NCBI GenBank assembly: GCA_000499405.2 | Contig: HG738138.1 | Span: 15,206,554 to 15,270,553 of the forward strand | DNA: 64,000 nt | DNA from: Onchocerca volvulus | Taxonomy: Eukaryota > Nematoda > Chromadorea > Rhabditida > Onchocercidae | Direction: 5' to 3' | Shown here: positions 51,881 to 63,600 of the stretch, in pieces | How positions within the stretch are numbered: position 1 is the first letter of the stretch | Layout of the letters: each line of letters starts with the position of its first letter | Translations under genes and position numbers: made by a program | The notes under the pieces: generated by a model | What the model saw: only the letters and a program-made list of their open reading frames with translations | Told to the model about the DNA's origin: nothing | The model's database searches: none

Positions 51881-54446
51881 ATGTTCGTCTTAGCATTATT
51901 GGAAGATACCGTACGAATTAAGCCATATCAATTTGGTGAATCTTTTGAACCGGTGAGCTTTTTTACACATTAAAATGTATTATTGAAAAATGGGGAGAAA
52001 GATGAAGTTTTCAAGTTATCCCGTTCCCTTATTTTTAGAATCTTCAAATCTTTCAATATTTAAATAAAAAAATCTCGTTAAAAAAATTCTTTTGAATTCG
52101 ATGCCTATGATATAGTTATGATAATAGTTTTAATAGAAGATACGTATGTTTTAAAGGTTATGACAATATTCTGATATGATAATTTGAGACTAACAGAGTT
52201 TAATTTTTGATGGATTCATTGAAAGCGATTTAGTATTTGGTTTTCTGTCTTTTCAGTTGTTTATCTGGCATCATCTACCTTTTTATTATATTGATTTGCT
52301 ACCGTAATTGTATTCCGTAATCCATTTGTATTTCGATAGCTGACGTTATAGTAATTGAATGGAAATAAAATTAAAACAAAAAATCCCAACAAATACATTC
52401 ATTTCATTTCATAGTAAACAGAACCGATGTTTTCATTATTTCAGATGTTAATGAAGCGTTTGAATGAGCAGTTCGCTAACAAAATTATACCAGGTTTAGG
52501 TCTCTGTATTATAATCTATGATCTTATTGATGTTGGTGTCTCATATATATTGCCGGGTGATGGCAGTACGCATACAAAAGTTAAGGTAGTCTGAACTTTA
52601 GTTGCATTTTTTGAAATTGAATTTATAACTGAACGAGGATTTTTCTGATAATTCATTAGCTGTATTAACTATTTTTGAAGTGAAAAACAGATTTTGTGAT
52701 TTTTTTAAATAAAACAGTACCGTACTTGAAGATTTAGATTTCATTCTTCATTTGAATATATCAGTAAATAAATTCGAAGAAATTCTTTTTTGAACTAATC
52801 ATTAATGATAATGACGGACAGGCAATCTTTTATTTGTATATATAACAAATGATGAAGTAATAGCCTGTTGAGATAGAATTAGAAAGATAAAATTTCATAA
52901 ATCAAAGTTCTTATTAAATAATAAATACCTGATTTGTTCGCAGTCGAGATAGACTCGTGAATTCTAAATGGTTCCAGTTTCGATTTGTTGTATTTCGACC
53001 TTTTATCGATGAAGTTATTGAAGCGAAAGTGTTATCAAGTAATGCCGAAGGATTAATCTTATCAGTGATATTTTTTGAGGATATATTTATACCGGCGCAT
53101 CGATTGCCGCAACCATCAGTTTTCGAAGAGGAAGAACAGGTTGGAATTAACTTTATAGTCAACATAAAGTAAAAAAGAAATAGAAAAGTTATCGGAAAAA
53201 CCGAAATATTTTTTGGAATATAGATATGACGAATTAATCAAAAATCTTTGTATTAAGGAAATATCTTTGTATATGTAGATTTTTGGCCTTTACGCTGTAA
53301 TTAACATATTCTAAATTGTGCGTTGCTATGATGACATGGAATAAAAACTTCACTATAAAGGGTTCTTATCTGAGAACTTATTTGAAGGAATTAATTCATT
53401 CATTAATCATTTGCTCTGATTAGGCAACATGCAGTCTTTTGCCTTGTTCGGTATTCTATGAACGGCTTTTTCCAAGCCTCATCAAACCTTATCATTTCTC
53501 AATACGCATAATTCACAAATAATTTCCCTATTATCAGAGGGAAGTTCAAATTATCGGTCGTATAATTGATATTGATTCGTTGTGTACCATAGTTGCGGCG
53601 AATAAAATTCGTCTTATCAAGGACTTCATTACACAGCAGAATTATCTGTACTAATTTCTAAACTCCAACAAAAAACTTTCCAGAGATTACTTTCACTATA
53701 AAATAACAATCAATGAATCAGTGTCTTTTTTCTCTTTGGCCAACGCGTAACTTTCTTAGTGCAGTTGTGTTTGCGTTTGTACTTTGGCCTTTCTTTTTAG
53801 GTTTTTCTGCTAGAATGAAAAGAATTTTCTCATAATTGCAGATTTGGTATTGGGAATATCAGCCTGAAGATGGACAATCTGCTAAACTGTATATGGATCC
53901 CGGTAAAACTGTCCGCTTTCGGATTATTGAGAATATTTTCAAGTGATTACTTCTTATTATGGAATGCATTCAAGTTTAAAGTAGTAAACTTTCAGAATTC
54001 GAGACTAGATTATTTTGTAAATATTTGATACTTAAGGAAAAAAACATTCTAGACTAATGTCAGAATTATCAATTTCGCATGTCCTTTTATTGAATCATTT
54101 GAAATATCATGATCATAATGCGATAGTGCAGGATGGCACTATTTATTCAATGAACTTATAAAGTACAGAAATTAGAGGGAAGAAATATATTATAGTGAAA
54201 AAGAAAGAAAAGACTTTACATAAATTAACCAACAGATTATGGGATAGATGAAAATCTTGCAGGGACGTCGATCCTGACAGCAGTCAAGATGAACTGAAAC
54301 GAGAGAAATCATATCAAATTATTGGATCAATGGCAGAAACTGGATTAGGGTGTGTATTATGGTGGGCACCAAACGAGGGAAATGCCAATAATGAAGAGGA
54401 TGAAGGTCAAATGGACGAAGAAATGGTGGAGGATGAGGAGAAATAA
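51881..54446 (+). CDS. POLR3H: DNA-directed RNA polymerase III subunit RPC8 (Rpc25)
   Basis: Stalk subunit of RNA polymerase III, the counterpart of RPB7, acting in initiation. Five exons: 51881-51952, 52445-52585, 52978-53139, 53842-53942 and 54263-54446; 219 aa (human about 204). The start MFVLALLEDTVRIKPYQF is the conserved N terminus; an open frame continues upstream but the family begins at this ATG. Residues 1-80 form the RPB7-like tip domain (NKIIPGLGLCIIIYDL), and then the OB-fold S1-like domain follows (FRFVVFRPFIDEVIEAKVLS, VIFFEDIFIPAHRLPQPS, IWYWEYQPEDGQSAKLYMDP). GSMAETGLGCVLWW precedes an acidic tail rich in Glu and Asp, longer than in human. Splice phases are 0, 0, 0 and 2, all GT-AG. 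A polyadenylation signal lies 84 bases after the stop. Confidence 0.96.
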
Positions 54447-54529
54447 CAAGAAGTTGACACATGACAATCCATTAAATCTTTAATTGATCTGTTCATCTTT
54501 ACTTTATTTATTTATTTTTTTTTGATCTT

Positions 54530-54535
54530 AATAAA
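54530..54535 (+). other. Polyadenylation signal of POLR3H
   Basis: AATAAA 84 bases after the stop codon, followed by T-rich sequence. Confidence 0.65.
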
Positions 54536-55607
54536 TGACTTTTTATTACACTTTTGCTATATATATTTATTTATTTATTTGTTAGTAACAAAATGTGGTT
54601 TAACCAAAAATAATTATTTGCAAATTTGGCTTATGTTTCACATGAATTTTCCTAATAAATGGACACGAAATTTTGAATTAATTTATTGGATAGGGAAAAG
54701 ATTCAAGAGTTTGGCAGAAAAATGTGTCAAATATCCTGTGAATAAAGCAAAAGATAATATCAAACATTCTTGTCAGGCTTTATTGTCTCCTTTAATAGGT
54801 GGGACTCTCTCCTAAACCGATAAAAATCTAGGGATTGTGGCGGGAACATGGTCTAGAATTCCAGAATTTTGTGCTGCAGCGTTCGATTCGCAGGAAGTTT
54901 TTGGCAGACATCCCAGTGCATACGTAGTAATTTTGTATAGGAATGGGGCTAGGTGGAATTAAGGTGTTTGGGATTGGTTGTTTGTCGATTGATTGATTAT
55001 TTATTTATTTTAAGAGGGAGAGGGAGATGTATGTGCAAGAAAATAAACAGAAGTTTTCTATTTTCTTTCTAAAAAAACATTCTTATTAAAATGAATTGTA
55101 ATAATTTCTCTATAAATTCTAAATGGAGGAATTGCAAATTTTGATGCTTTTATTCCTATAAATGATACTGAAAAGAAAAAAAAAACGCTAGATGATAGGG
55201 AAAGTGATAAACGTTAAGAAGATTTGGATTAGATTTACTATATATTTTGAAATTGAACAAGATGAACTAGAGATATTCTCACATTTTTTTTGGCATATAT
55301 GAGCCAAAAGAATTCTCGATCCATTTTTTTAAAATAAATAATAGTTGAAAGAAAAAGTATGAGATGAAAAGTGAGATGGTAAAGGGGAAAAGCAAATTGT
55401 TTTTGTTTTTGTCGATAATAAATTAAAGAAAATGAACAGTTTGCTTTTTGGTATTTTGTCGTAATTTCAAAAATCATTCATTTTATTGTATTTACAGTAT
55501 ATATATAGAAAGAATAGCAGAAATTGCTAGGAAAATATATTAGATATTGAGATAGAACGCTCTGTCTGGGTTTTATTGAGAGAATTTGAAATTTTTGGGT
55601 TTTTTTT

Positions 55608-55622
55608 TTTTGCAGGATCGTG
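55608..55622 (+). promoter_or_regulatory. Probable spliced-leader acceptor of pinin
   Basis: A long T run leads into TTTGCAG ending at 55615, only seven bases before the pinin ATG. With no upstream coding exon, this fits a trans-splice site. Confidence 0.6.
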
Positions 55623-58600
55623 ATGGAATTGGATGTATTAAGCGCTGATATATCGAAGGCATACGACGATTTACGAACCATAGAAGAATCGATCATATCA
55701 CTATCGGGAAAGGAGAGGTGACTTTTTTGGATTGTTTTTAAAAAATTTGAATCTTGAAAATATTGCCTACTATGTTACATCTTCTGTTACATTTCCGTGC
55801 AGTGTTGTGATAAAGAAGAAAGAGAAATTCCCAATTCTTTTTTTTTTCTCTAAAATACGCGATTAACTTGAGTATATGAAACTCTTTCATTCTATATCAA
55901 CTAATATCAGATGAAGAAATGGAATAATTTCTAATTTGTACTGGAAATTCGTTTTTAACTATTCTTGACTTTAAAGGTTTGGATCGGGCAGGAGACGTAT
56001 TCCAGATTCTGGTAGTCGTCCTAATAATTACGGATTTGAAAGGTATGCTTGTTTCATACAATGGTCAGATCAATTTAGATTATTTAATTTCGTCAGAAAT
56101 TATGCAAGGGAATATTTGCAGACGTGATGCACGCATAGTAAGCTTAGATTCATCGGGACCAAATAAACGTCGTTTAGTTATATCTGCTGAAAATGAGTAA
56201 GTTTTTATCATTATTTAAACTATTATTGCAGTATGAAATATCTGTTATATGTGGGTCCAGAACACCAATTTTGGGTTTTAAAAAATTTGGTTGGGTCATC
56301 TGGTGCATTTTTGAAACGATTTAATCATCCATTGAGATTTCATCGGGGAATATTTTGCAGTTTATATGAGGGTTCAGACAAGCGGACACGATATGATGAG
56401 AGAGAAGACGAAGCTGTGCGACGTACTGTACAATCATCTGTTGTCATGCCTGCAATTGAGACAAAATCGCGTAAAGCTGCCATATCTGAGCTGAAAGGAG
56501 CAGAAAAAAAGGAAGTTAATGTCAGGTTAGATTTTGTATGATATGTTTTGGTAGAAGTGATGTATCCGAGATTTACTCCTGCTCAAAGTAGAGACGCAAG
56601 TTGATGGAAATGAGCATAATTGAAGTGATGAAAAGTAGTCGCATTGATTGAATTGAAAAACCGGTATGAGAATTCGAAAATAAGTTATCAATCTTTAATA
56701 ATGAAAATAAACTTCTATTTGCCAAGTTACGTATTTCGATAACGTCGAAAAAGTAGTGGAAAATTTTTATACTTTTTCTTAAAAGAATGTTATGTGGTCA
56801 AATCAGAGGGAAAAAATTTTTTTTCCATTTGTGGGATCACTTCTAACATTGAATTTAGACTCAGTATTAAAATAAAAGTAATAATTCCTATACGCAAACA
56901 TTGCGAATGATTCGTTGTTTTGTACAGTGAGATTTGATAGATTTTGTATTCTTCCTTATTTGATATTGATATATTTGGTCGAAACAAAAATCTCATTTTC
57001 GAAACATAGTAGAAGTTTGAAAAAAATTTTTTTCAGGAATCGTCGAATGTTTTCAAATTTATTGCTTGGGACATTGCAGCGCTTTCAGATAGAGGAAAAG
57101 AAAATATCATCAGTAGAAAAAGTTCAGGTATCATTTGTAATCGATATGATTTGTGTGCAAAATTAACTACATAACTTTTTTAGCAATCCTACTGCGTCAA
57201 ATTTTCAGGCTGAAAAACAGAAAGAAGTTGAAAGGCGTTTGCGAGAATCGGAAGAAGAAGAGCGCGAACGATTAGCTCGAGAAAAAGCTGCTCTACTTAG
57301 CAAACGGCGTGAAAAAGAGCGTTTGATTAAATCGTTGCAGCGAAGAAAAGCAATTATACAATATGTGAGTTTTAAAATGAGAAATAATTCCGAAATCAAA
57401 ATGAAATCTGCATCCAATTAGTAAGTATACTACTTGTTTCGTATAGTTTTTTTGGGAAAATGTGAATGAAAAAGTACTTCAGAACTCAGCGTCTTTCGAT
57501 TCGACTATTTGTCTACATATCGAATCAAAAAAACCCTTAGAGATATAGAGCAAAGTAAATATGTTTGGTAGCTTGTACAAGATCGAAAAAAAAAAGTACA
57601 AACAATATTTATATTTCGAATAAATTTAGGAGGATAAACTTCGCAAATTTTACAGCATTTCCTACTCAAAAATAAATTTTACAGTTATGGAAGCCTACAA
57701 AAACCAAAAAGATATTTGACTAAAAATTGCATATAAGAATTTATTTAGAATAGATTACCTATCTCCTAATGAATCCAATGTGTTTCAGGCAAAGCAAAAG
57801 CAGGAACATTATCGTAAATTGCAAAATTTTATTCAAACTCATGCAAAGCCGCCAGTGTTCTACTTACCCGCTAAACACACATTGCGAACTCTTGAACTCT
57901 TGAAAGTGTCTTCAAAGAAGATCGATGGTAAGCCTGGTATATTACAGAAATATTTATATAGTCTGCAGTAAAACATGTGCGCAATTATTTTTGGATACAA
58001 TTCTGGATTTTCATTTGCAGAACTTATTGAGCATCGGCGGCAACAGATGGAGGCTGACCTGAAAACACCAGAAGATAAGCAGATGGATGAAGGAGAATCT
58101 GATGGGGAGCATTCTGAAACTTCGGCGACTGTGCACTCTACTGCAAAATTGAATGCAACAAATAAGCCTTCAGATAATGAAACTGGCAGCAAAAAGATGG
58201 ACGGTGATAAAGTTGAAGAAAGTGAAATGGTGGGGGGAATATCTATGGAATCTTCTCTGCGCGTAATTTTCAGTTTCATGTTTATTCTGTAATACTTTGG
58301 TTATCCAGATAGTAATCTGACAAATAGGAGTAAATTATGATTTCCTATATATTTTTAAAATATTCCTGAATTTATTCTGAAACCTCTTTACTCTTCAATT
58401 TCTGTGCCTACTTGCTCCTGAAATGTTCCATATTTCACTGTTAAAAGTTTTGCACGTTTGTTAAATTTAATTTTTCAGTTTCATGAAATATTTCTAGGTA
58501 TTTTATTTACCTTTTTTTTAAGGACTTTGGAGAGGAGGAATGCATGAATGGCGATGAAAGAGTAGGGCCGAAACAGGTGCATGAGGACGAGCAAGAAACA

Positions 58601-58702
58601 GGTAAGGATAATAATCATAGTGACAGTGAGCCACCTGGTGATGAAGCTGAAATTGATCAGGATGGTGACTCTCGTGTCGCATTTGCTGACGAAGATGATT
58701 AA
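55623..58702 (+). CDS. pnn: Pinin (SR-related splicing and exon junction complex-associated protein)
   Basis: Nuclear protein linked to splicing and mRNA export. Nine exons: 55623-55717, 55977-56042, 56122-56196, 56361-56525, 57037-57127, 57209-57364, 57789-57927, 58021-58262 and 58523-58702; 402 aa. The N-terminal coiled coil (residues 1-35) is followed by an Arg/Gly/Ser-rich linker and the pinin/SDK/memA domain: NRRMFSNLLLGTLQRF (about 135-150), a Glu/Arg/Lys-rich helix (165-215), EHYRKLQNFIQTHAKPPVFYLP and ELIEHRRQQMEADL. The C-terminal 130 residues are acidic and serine-rich, ending FADEDD. The long RS-rich tail of vertebrate pinin is absent. Introns are GT-AG and in phase. An AATAAA lies at 58866-58871. 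Confidence 0.95.
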
Positions 58703-58865
58703 TGATATAAAGAATTTCGAGTAAGTGTTCTTGTGAAGTTTACTTTGCAGATGCCCCAGTTTTTAATGGGATAATCAAGTTAGGAATAATTCAATAATGA
58801 GTAGACGATGATTCACACATATTGAATGATCATGCCACCTTTGTAAAGATGACAGTGTCTCTTAG

Positions 58866-58871
58866 AATAAA
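58866..58871 (+). other. Polyadenylation signal of pinin
   Basis: AATAAA 164 bases after the pinin stop codon. Confidence 0.6.
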
Positions 58872-59168
58872 ATGCTGTACTATTCGGAAGAATTTACTTT
58901 TTTTGAAAATAAATTCTAAGGGTTATAATTTTTTGAATGCAGCGACCATAGGCTGATTTACATTTTGAAAGAACATCATTACCGGACTTGGTTCTGTCTA
59001 TTTATTCCTTAGTTCGGTTATTTCTCTTTTTGTTTAAACTTAATATTCGTAGTAATTCCTTATCCTGATATATATTTCAGGTCCCATAGTTTCTTTTTTC
59101 TTTTTCAATTTCCTTTTCAGCTGTTATTTCTGTACAGCCCAGTAATTTCAGTTAATAATACCGTCATC

Positions 59169-59495
59169 ATGACATTCGGCATGTGTATTACTGTTGCAGC
59201 ATTACTGTTTGTTCAGTAAGCTTTTGCTTATTTCTAAATAAAGTTATTTAAAAAAGAAATCAAGTTTTGTTATTTGTTTTCCAGTAATAGTTACACAATC
59301 GGGAGTTATTTGCAGTTTGTTTTAGTAGCAGTTTCAATAATATTCTGTGGATATTTGAATTTTTTGTCTGAGCAATTTATAACTCGGATTATATACGTTG
59401 TATTCTATTTGAATCCATTTTTTCAAATTTTTCCAATTTGTTTGTGGTATTGTTTTTTGTCTGGAGATAAAACTTTCTTCTGTGATATGCAATAA
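59169..59495 (+). CDS. Small integral membrane protein, unrecognised
   Basis: Two exons, 59169-59215 and 59285-59495, joined by a 69-base GT-AG intron in phase 2, give 85 aa. The product is mostly hydrophobic: MTFGMCITVAALLFVH leads into one segment (SYLQFVLVAVSIIFCGYLNF) and, after a short EQFITR loop, another (IIYVVFYLNPFFQIFPICLW), so two or three membrane passes. Splice acceptors lie at 59120 and 59151, the latter 17 bases before the ATG, consistent with trans-splicing. It starts only 467 bp after pinin on the same strand. The stop codon TAA lies inside an AATAAA (59491-59496), so the 3' UTR would be very short. I do not recognise the family; size and topology recall small secretory-pathway or mitochondrial membrane proteins, but no motif supports either. 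Confidence 0.55.
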
Positions 59496-60665
59496 AGAAC
59501 ATGTCTCCTGAATAGTGTTTATAAAAAAATTAGTTAAGTTATAAGCTGAATCTTTTTCTTAGATTAGTAACTGTTGGCGAAAGTTAGAAAAGTCAGAGTA
59601 AAACGAGTTTCGTTGTATTGGCCAGTGATTTATGGTACTATTTCAACTTTTACAGTCAATTTTATTCATATATACAAAAATCAAATGTATTATTGAAATC
59701 TTACCCTGAATATTGGTACATATTTCGAATTGGAATAAAGGATATTAGAAAGAAGGAAAAAAATAAACAAGACTGGAATTGCGTTTAAAGAATTATGCCA
59801 ATATTCTGTATACAAATATGCAAGTATCATTTAATAAACAACGATCCTACTTCAAGAGGACTAAGATGCATATAATATTTCACTACTTCATAATAAACAC
59901 ATACCATGACCATGATCACTGAAAAAATTGATCTGTTTTCCGAGTCCTAGGTCAGATAATACAACTAATAGTTAGAAGAATAGTGAAATTAGCATAATTT
60001 TAGTTGGTCGAGTAGATTCAATTTAATGCTTATGTGGATTAGCCATATTTTGTCACTTGATAAAGTCGATTTGATTGGATTTCCTCTATTTCTTTTCTTT
60101 GCTTCAAATAAAATCGGACAATTATGGTCCATACAAATTCATAAATTTGGTTTCAGAGATTAGGATATATTCATTTTATTTTTAATCAGAAACTTGATCA
60201 ATTAGTCTTCATCATCTCTTATTGGAATTATTTTTTTCTTAATCTTAGGCTAAACTTAATTTGTAATATGCACGAACAATAAGACTAACAAATAATGACA
60301 TTAGTAGTATAAAAATATAGGACTTTGTTCTCTTGATTATTTCTGAAATAGGACAATGAAATAAATGCATACATTTAAAAAATCAAAAAGGATTAAAGAT
60401 TAATGAATCTCGGGACTAGAAGAGAAGGAAAAAACTGATTGTAAAGATTTGAAGAGGCTTTTCGAAAGCAACACAGGTAAAATTTTTCGATCAATTGTTA
60501 GTGGTTAAGGAGGAGTATTATAGAATTCAATTTTAATATACAATAAGTTAGTCCTAGAAAGTTTAGAAATTTTTAATTAACTGATTAGACAAATTTATGA
60601 AAATACTTCAAAACAAAGCTTACATTTAGGATTATAATTTTGCAAAATGAGAATCAGAAAATAGG
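59496..60665. other. Convergent intergenic region
   Basis: Lies between the plus-strand small membrane gene and the minus-strand potassium channel gene, so it should hold both 3' ends. No exon or RNA gene seen. Confidence 0.55.
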
Positions 60666-63600
60666 TCACTTTGGTGGTGTTTCTGGTGGACCATTATGTT
60701 TTACCATTAATGGTTCATTTGCTGATTGTCTTTCTCGAAGTATCTGCATGCGTTTTTGTGTTATAGCCGGTTGCTGTTTTACCTGAAATTTCAAAAAATT
60801 GAAAAAAAAAAGAAAACTCTTGAAAGTTATCAATACTTTTTTTGAAATTAATCATAATCTATAGTTCCTCATTTTCGAATGATTATATAACTGAGTTATT
60901 TTTAATTGAATTAAGAAAATGAGAAAGAGTATTTTTGACTAATTATTTTCACTAATAATAATAAAAAATGGAAATATTTGAAAAACTCAAATTTTTTTCC
61001 TTTTACATGAAAATTTATGGAATAAAATAATTTTTTTCTCTCATTAATGTGTTTTTTCATATTAATTCATAATTTTTACTTTCTTGGTTTATCTCGTAAT
61101 AATTTTTTAATTTTATAATTTGTGACGTAGTATTTTTTTTTCTTCTACATGTAAAATAAAATAAAGTAAAAGGAAGGTATAAAAAAAAAAACTTACTTGA
61201 TCAATACTTAAAACACCACGACGTTTTTTAGGTAATTTGGAACGAGCCTGTGTATGAGAATAAAATAAAGCAAAATTGCTAACTATTACCTGGAAAAAAA
61301 AGAGAAGAGAAATTGATTAATATATTAGTATGATATTATTAGTGATATTTTAAGAATTTAACGAACGATTTAAAAAAATGTAGCTAATTAATTCAAGAGA
61401 AAACATACAGTTTTAATTAACCATTGCGAACCAGTTATATATGCAAATATGAAAATAAGTAATGAATAAATAAAATCGATGATATTACTTTTATCAATTG
61501 ATCTATGTTATGAACCTTAGTACAAAAAAATTATAAATTTTCTTGAAATCTATCCCTTTCTTATCGTTGTTATGATTATTACTGTTATGATTTATTATTA
61601 TTATTATTATTACTTGTTATGATTATCATTACCACTACTTTTCTTGTTAATTATTATTGTTATTATTAATTATTATAATTGTCATTAATTATTGTTGTTG
61701 CTAATACTACTACCATTATCATTATTATCAATATTATTATGTAATATTTACAGGAACAGGTAATGCAATAGTTAAAACACCGGTAAGTGCGCATACTGAA
61801 CCAATTATACGTCCCAAATATGTATGCGGTGTCATATCACCGTAACCAATTGTTGTCATTGTTACTATCTGGAAAAAAAAAGAAAAAAAAAATGCTAATT
61901 GACAAACAAATAAATAATTCCCATTAAGTAAACGAATAACTACGTATTTATTTGTTTGTTTATTTACTAGAGAGCAATTGAATTAAGTCTTGCACTGATT
62001 TTAATTATATATTCTTTTTTTTCTCATTCTTTATTATTTAGTTAAGGTAATAAGAATAAATTAAAAAATGAGCTTTGATTAAATGAATCTAAAAATGAAT
62101 ATTAAAAAAATTCTCTTTTTTTTTTGAAATAAATATTAAAAAAAAGTATTGATATATATGTTTACTTACAGCCCACCATAAACCCAATGGAATACTTTGA
62201 AATTGATTTTCCGGATTTACTTCAATTCGTTCTGCATAATAAACCAACGATGCAAAGACGACAATACCAAGGACAAGAAAAAATACCAATAACATCAATT
62301 CTTTAGCACTTGCCCTGAAATGAATAAGTATATTGAAATAAATTTGAGAGAAAAAAGAATTAATTTATTTCATTCATATATTTACTGATTTATTCAAGTG
62401 GAATGATAATAATTGATAAATAACGTGTAACTTAAAATTTAAATTTTTATGAATTTTAATCTCAAAATAGATGTATATTGAATTAAAAATCAATTGCTAA
62501 TCGTAAAATAGATAAATATGAATATTCACTGAAATATATGCTCAGAAATACATTCATTAAAATGTAATGTATGACTACTAATCAACACAAACTATTAATT
62601 AAAACCTGAAAGTATGCATGAGAATTTTGAGGCCACTAGAATGTTGAGTAAGTTTGAATAAACGCATAATTCGAATAATCGAAAAGAATTCAAGATCAGC
62701 TGTTGAACCGTATGTTGTCATTAGTAAATCCACGTAAAATGTAAGTGTAGCTATCAAATCGATTATATTCACCTGTAAAATATTGTAAATTAAAAATCAA
62801 ATGTTTTTAATCGATAACAAATAGATATATTTGATACTTTCAATCAGGAATATTTTAAAAAAAAATTTTTTTTTTGGAAAAAATCAAAATTTTAACTCTT
62901 TTGATCGGTAAAAAAGGAAAGTTAAATTGAAATAACAAATGGGTGATATGCTAATTTTATTCCAGAAATATTTTAAAAAACTGTTGTTTTTTTTTTGAAA
63001 TGCATCAAAATTTTGATTTTTTCTTTTCTTTTTAATGAAATATGTAAAAATAATATTTTAATGTTAGGAAGAAAGAACAAATAGAAATATTGGAAATAAA
63101 AGCAAAATATTTGTTCAGCTAATTCAGTAGAAATTACTATTATTTTAGCTTACCGGCGTTTTAAAATACTTAATTTTGCTTGGACAAGTCATAAATCGAA
63201 TGCATATTTCTATTGTAAACCATACATTACATATTGCTTCAACTATCTGCAGTAACAAAAATTAAATTATATAAAATGGAGAAAACTTTTGAAAAAATTA
63301 AATTATATTTAAAATTTAAACAAAAAGAATAGAAAAGGAAATTTAATAAAATTGTTTTTAAAAAAATTATATTTGTATTGTAAAATATCACATAATTTAA
63401 CAAATTGAAATAGTTTTATTTAAATCAATCCAAAAAATTGCATACGTATTTATATATCAAAATGAACTTAATATAAAATATGAATAATTCAAGGTTTAAA
63501 TAAGGAAAAATGAATTTAGTAAGAAACTTGGATAAGTTAAAATTTAAATTAAAAAAAGGAGAACTTGCTGGGAAGCTTGAATGAATCAAAGTTTAAATAA

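Larger units (their letters stand above)
54447..55622. other. Spacer between POLR3H and pinin
   Basis: Begins with the POLR3H 3' UTR. A 97-codon frame at 54522-54815 starts inside the UTR, is low in complexity at first and has no recognisable domain; I do not call it. No other exon seen. Confidence 0.55.

Noticed and set aside
54522..54815. 97-codon plus ORF after POLR3H
   Set aside because: Starts within the POLR3H 3' UTR around its AATAAA, begins with low-complexity hydrophobic sequence, has no recognisable domain and no splice context.
54880..54900. GTTCGATTC resembling a tRNA B box
   Set aside because: No A box at the right distance and no cloverleaf could be drawn around it.
57860..58279. 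139-codon minus-strand ORF
   Set aside because: Antisense shadow of pinin exons 7 and 8, whose acidic, serine-rich codons leave the opposite strand open.
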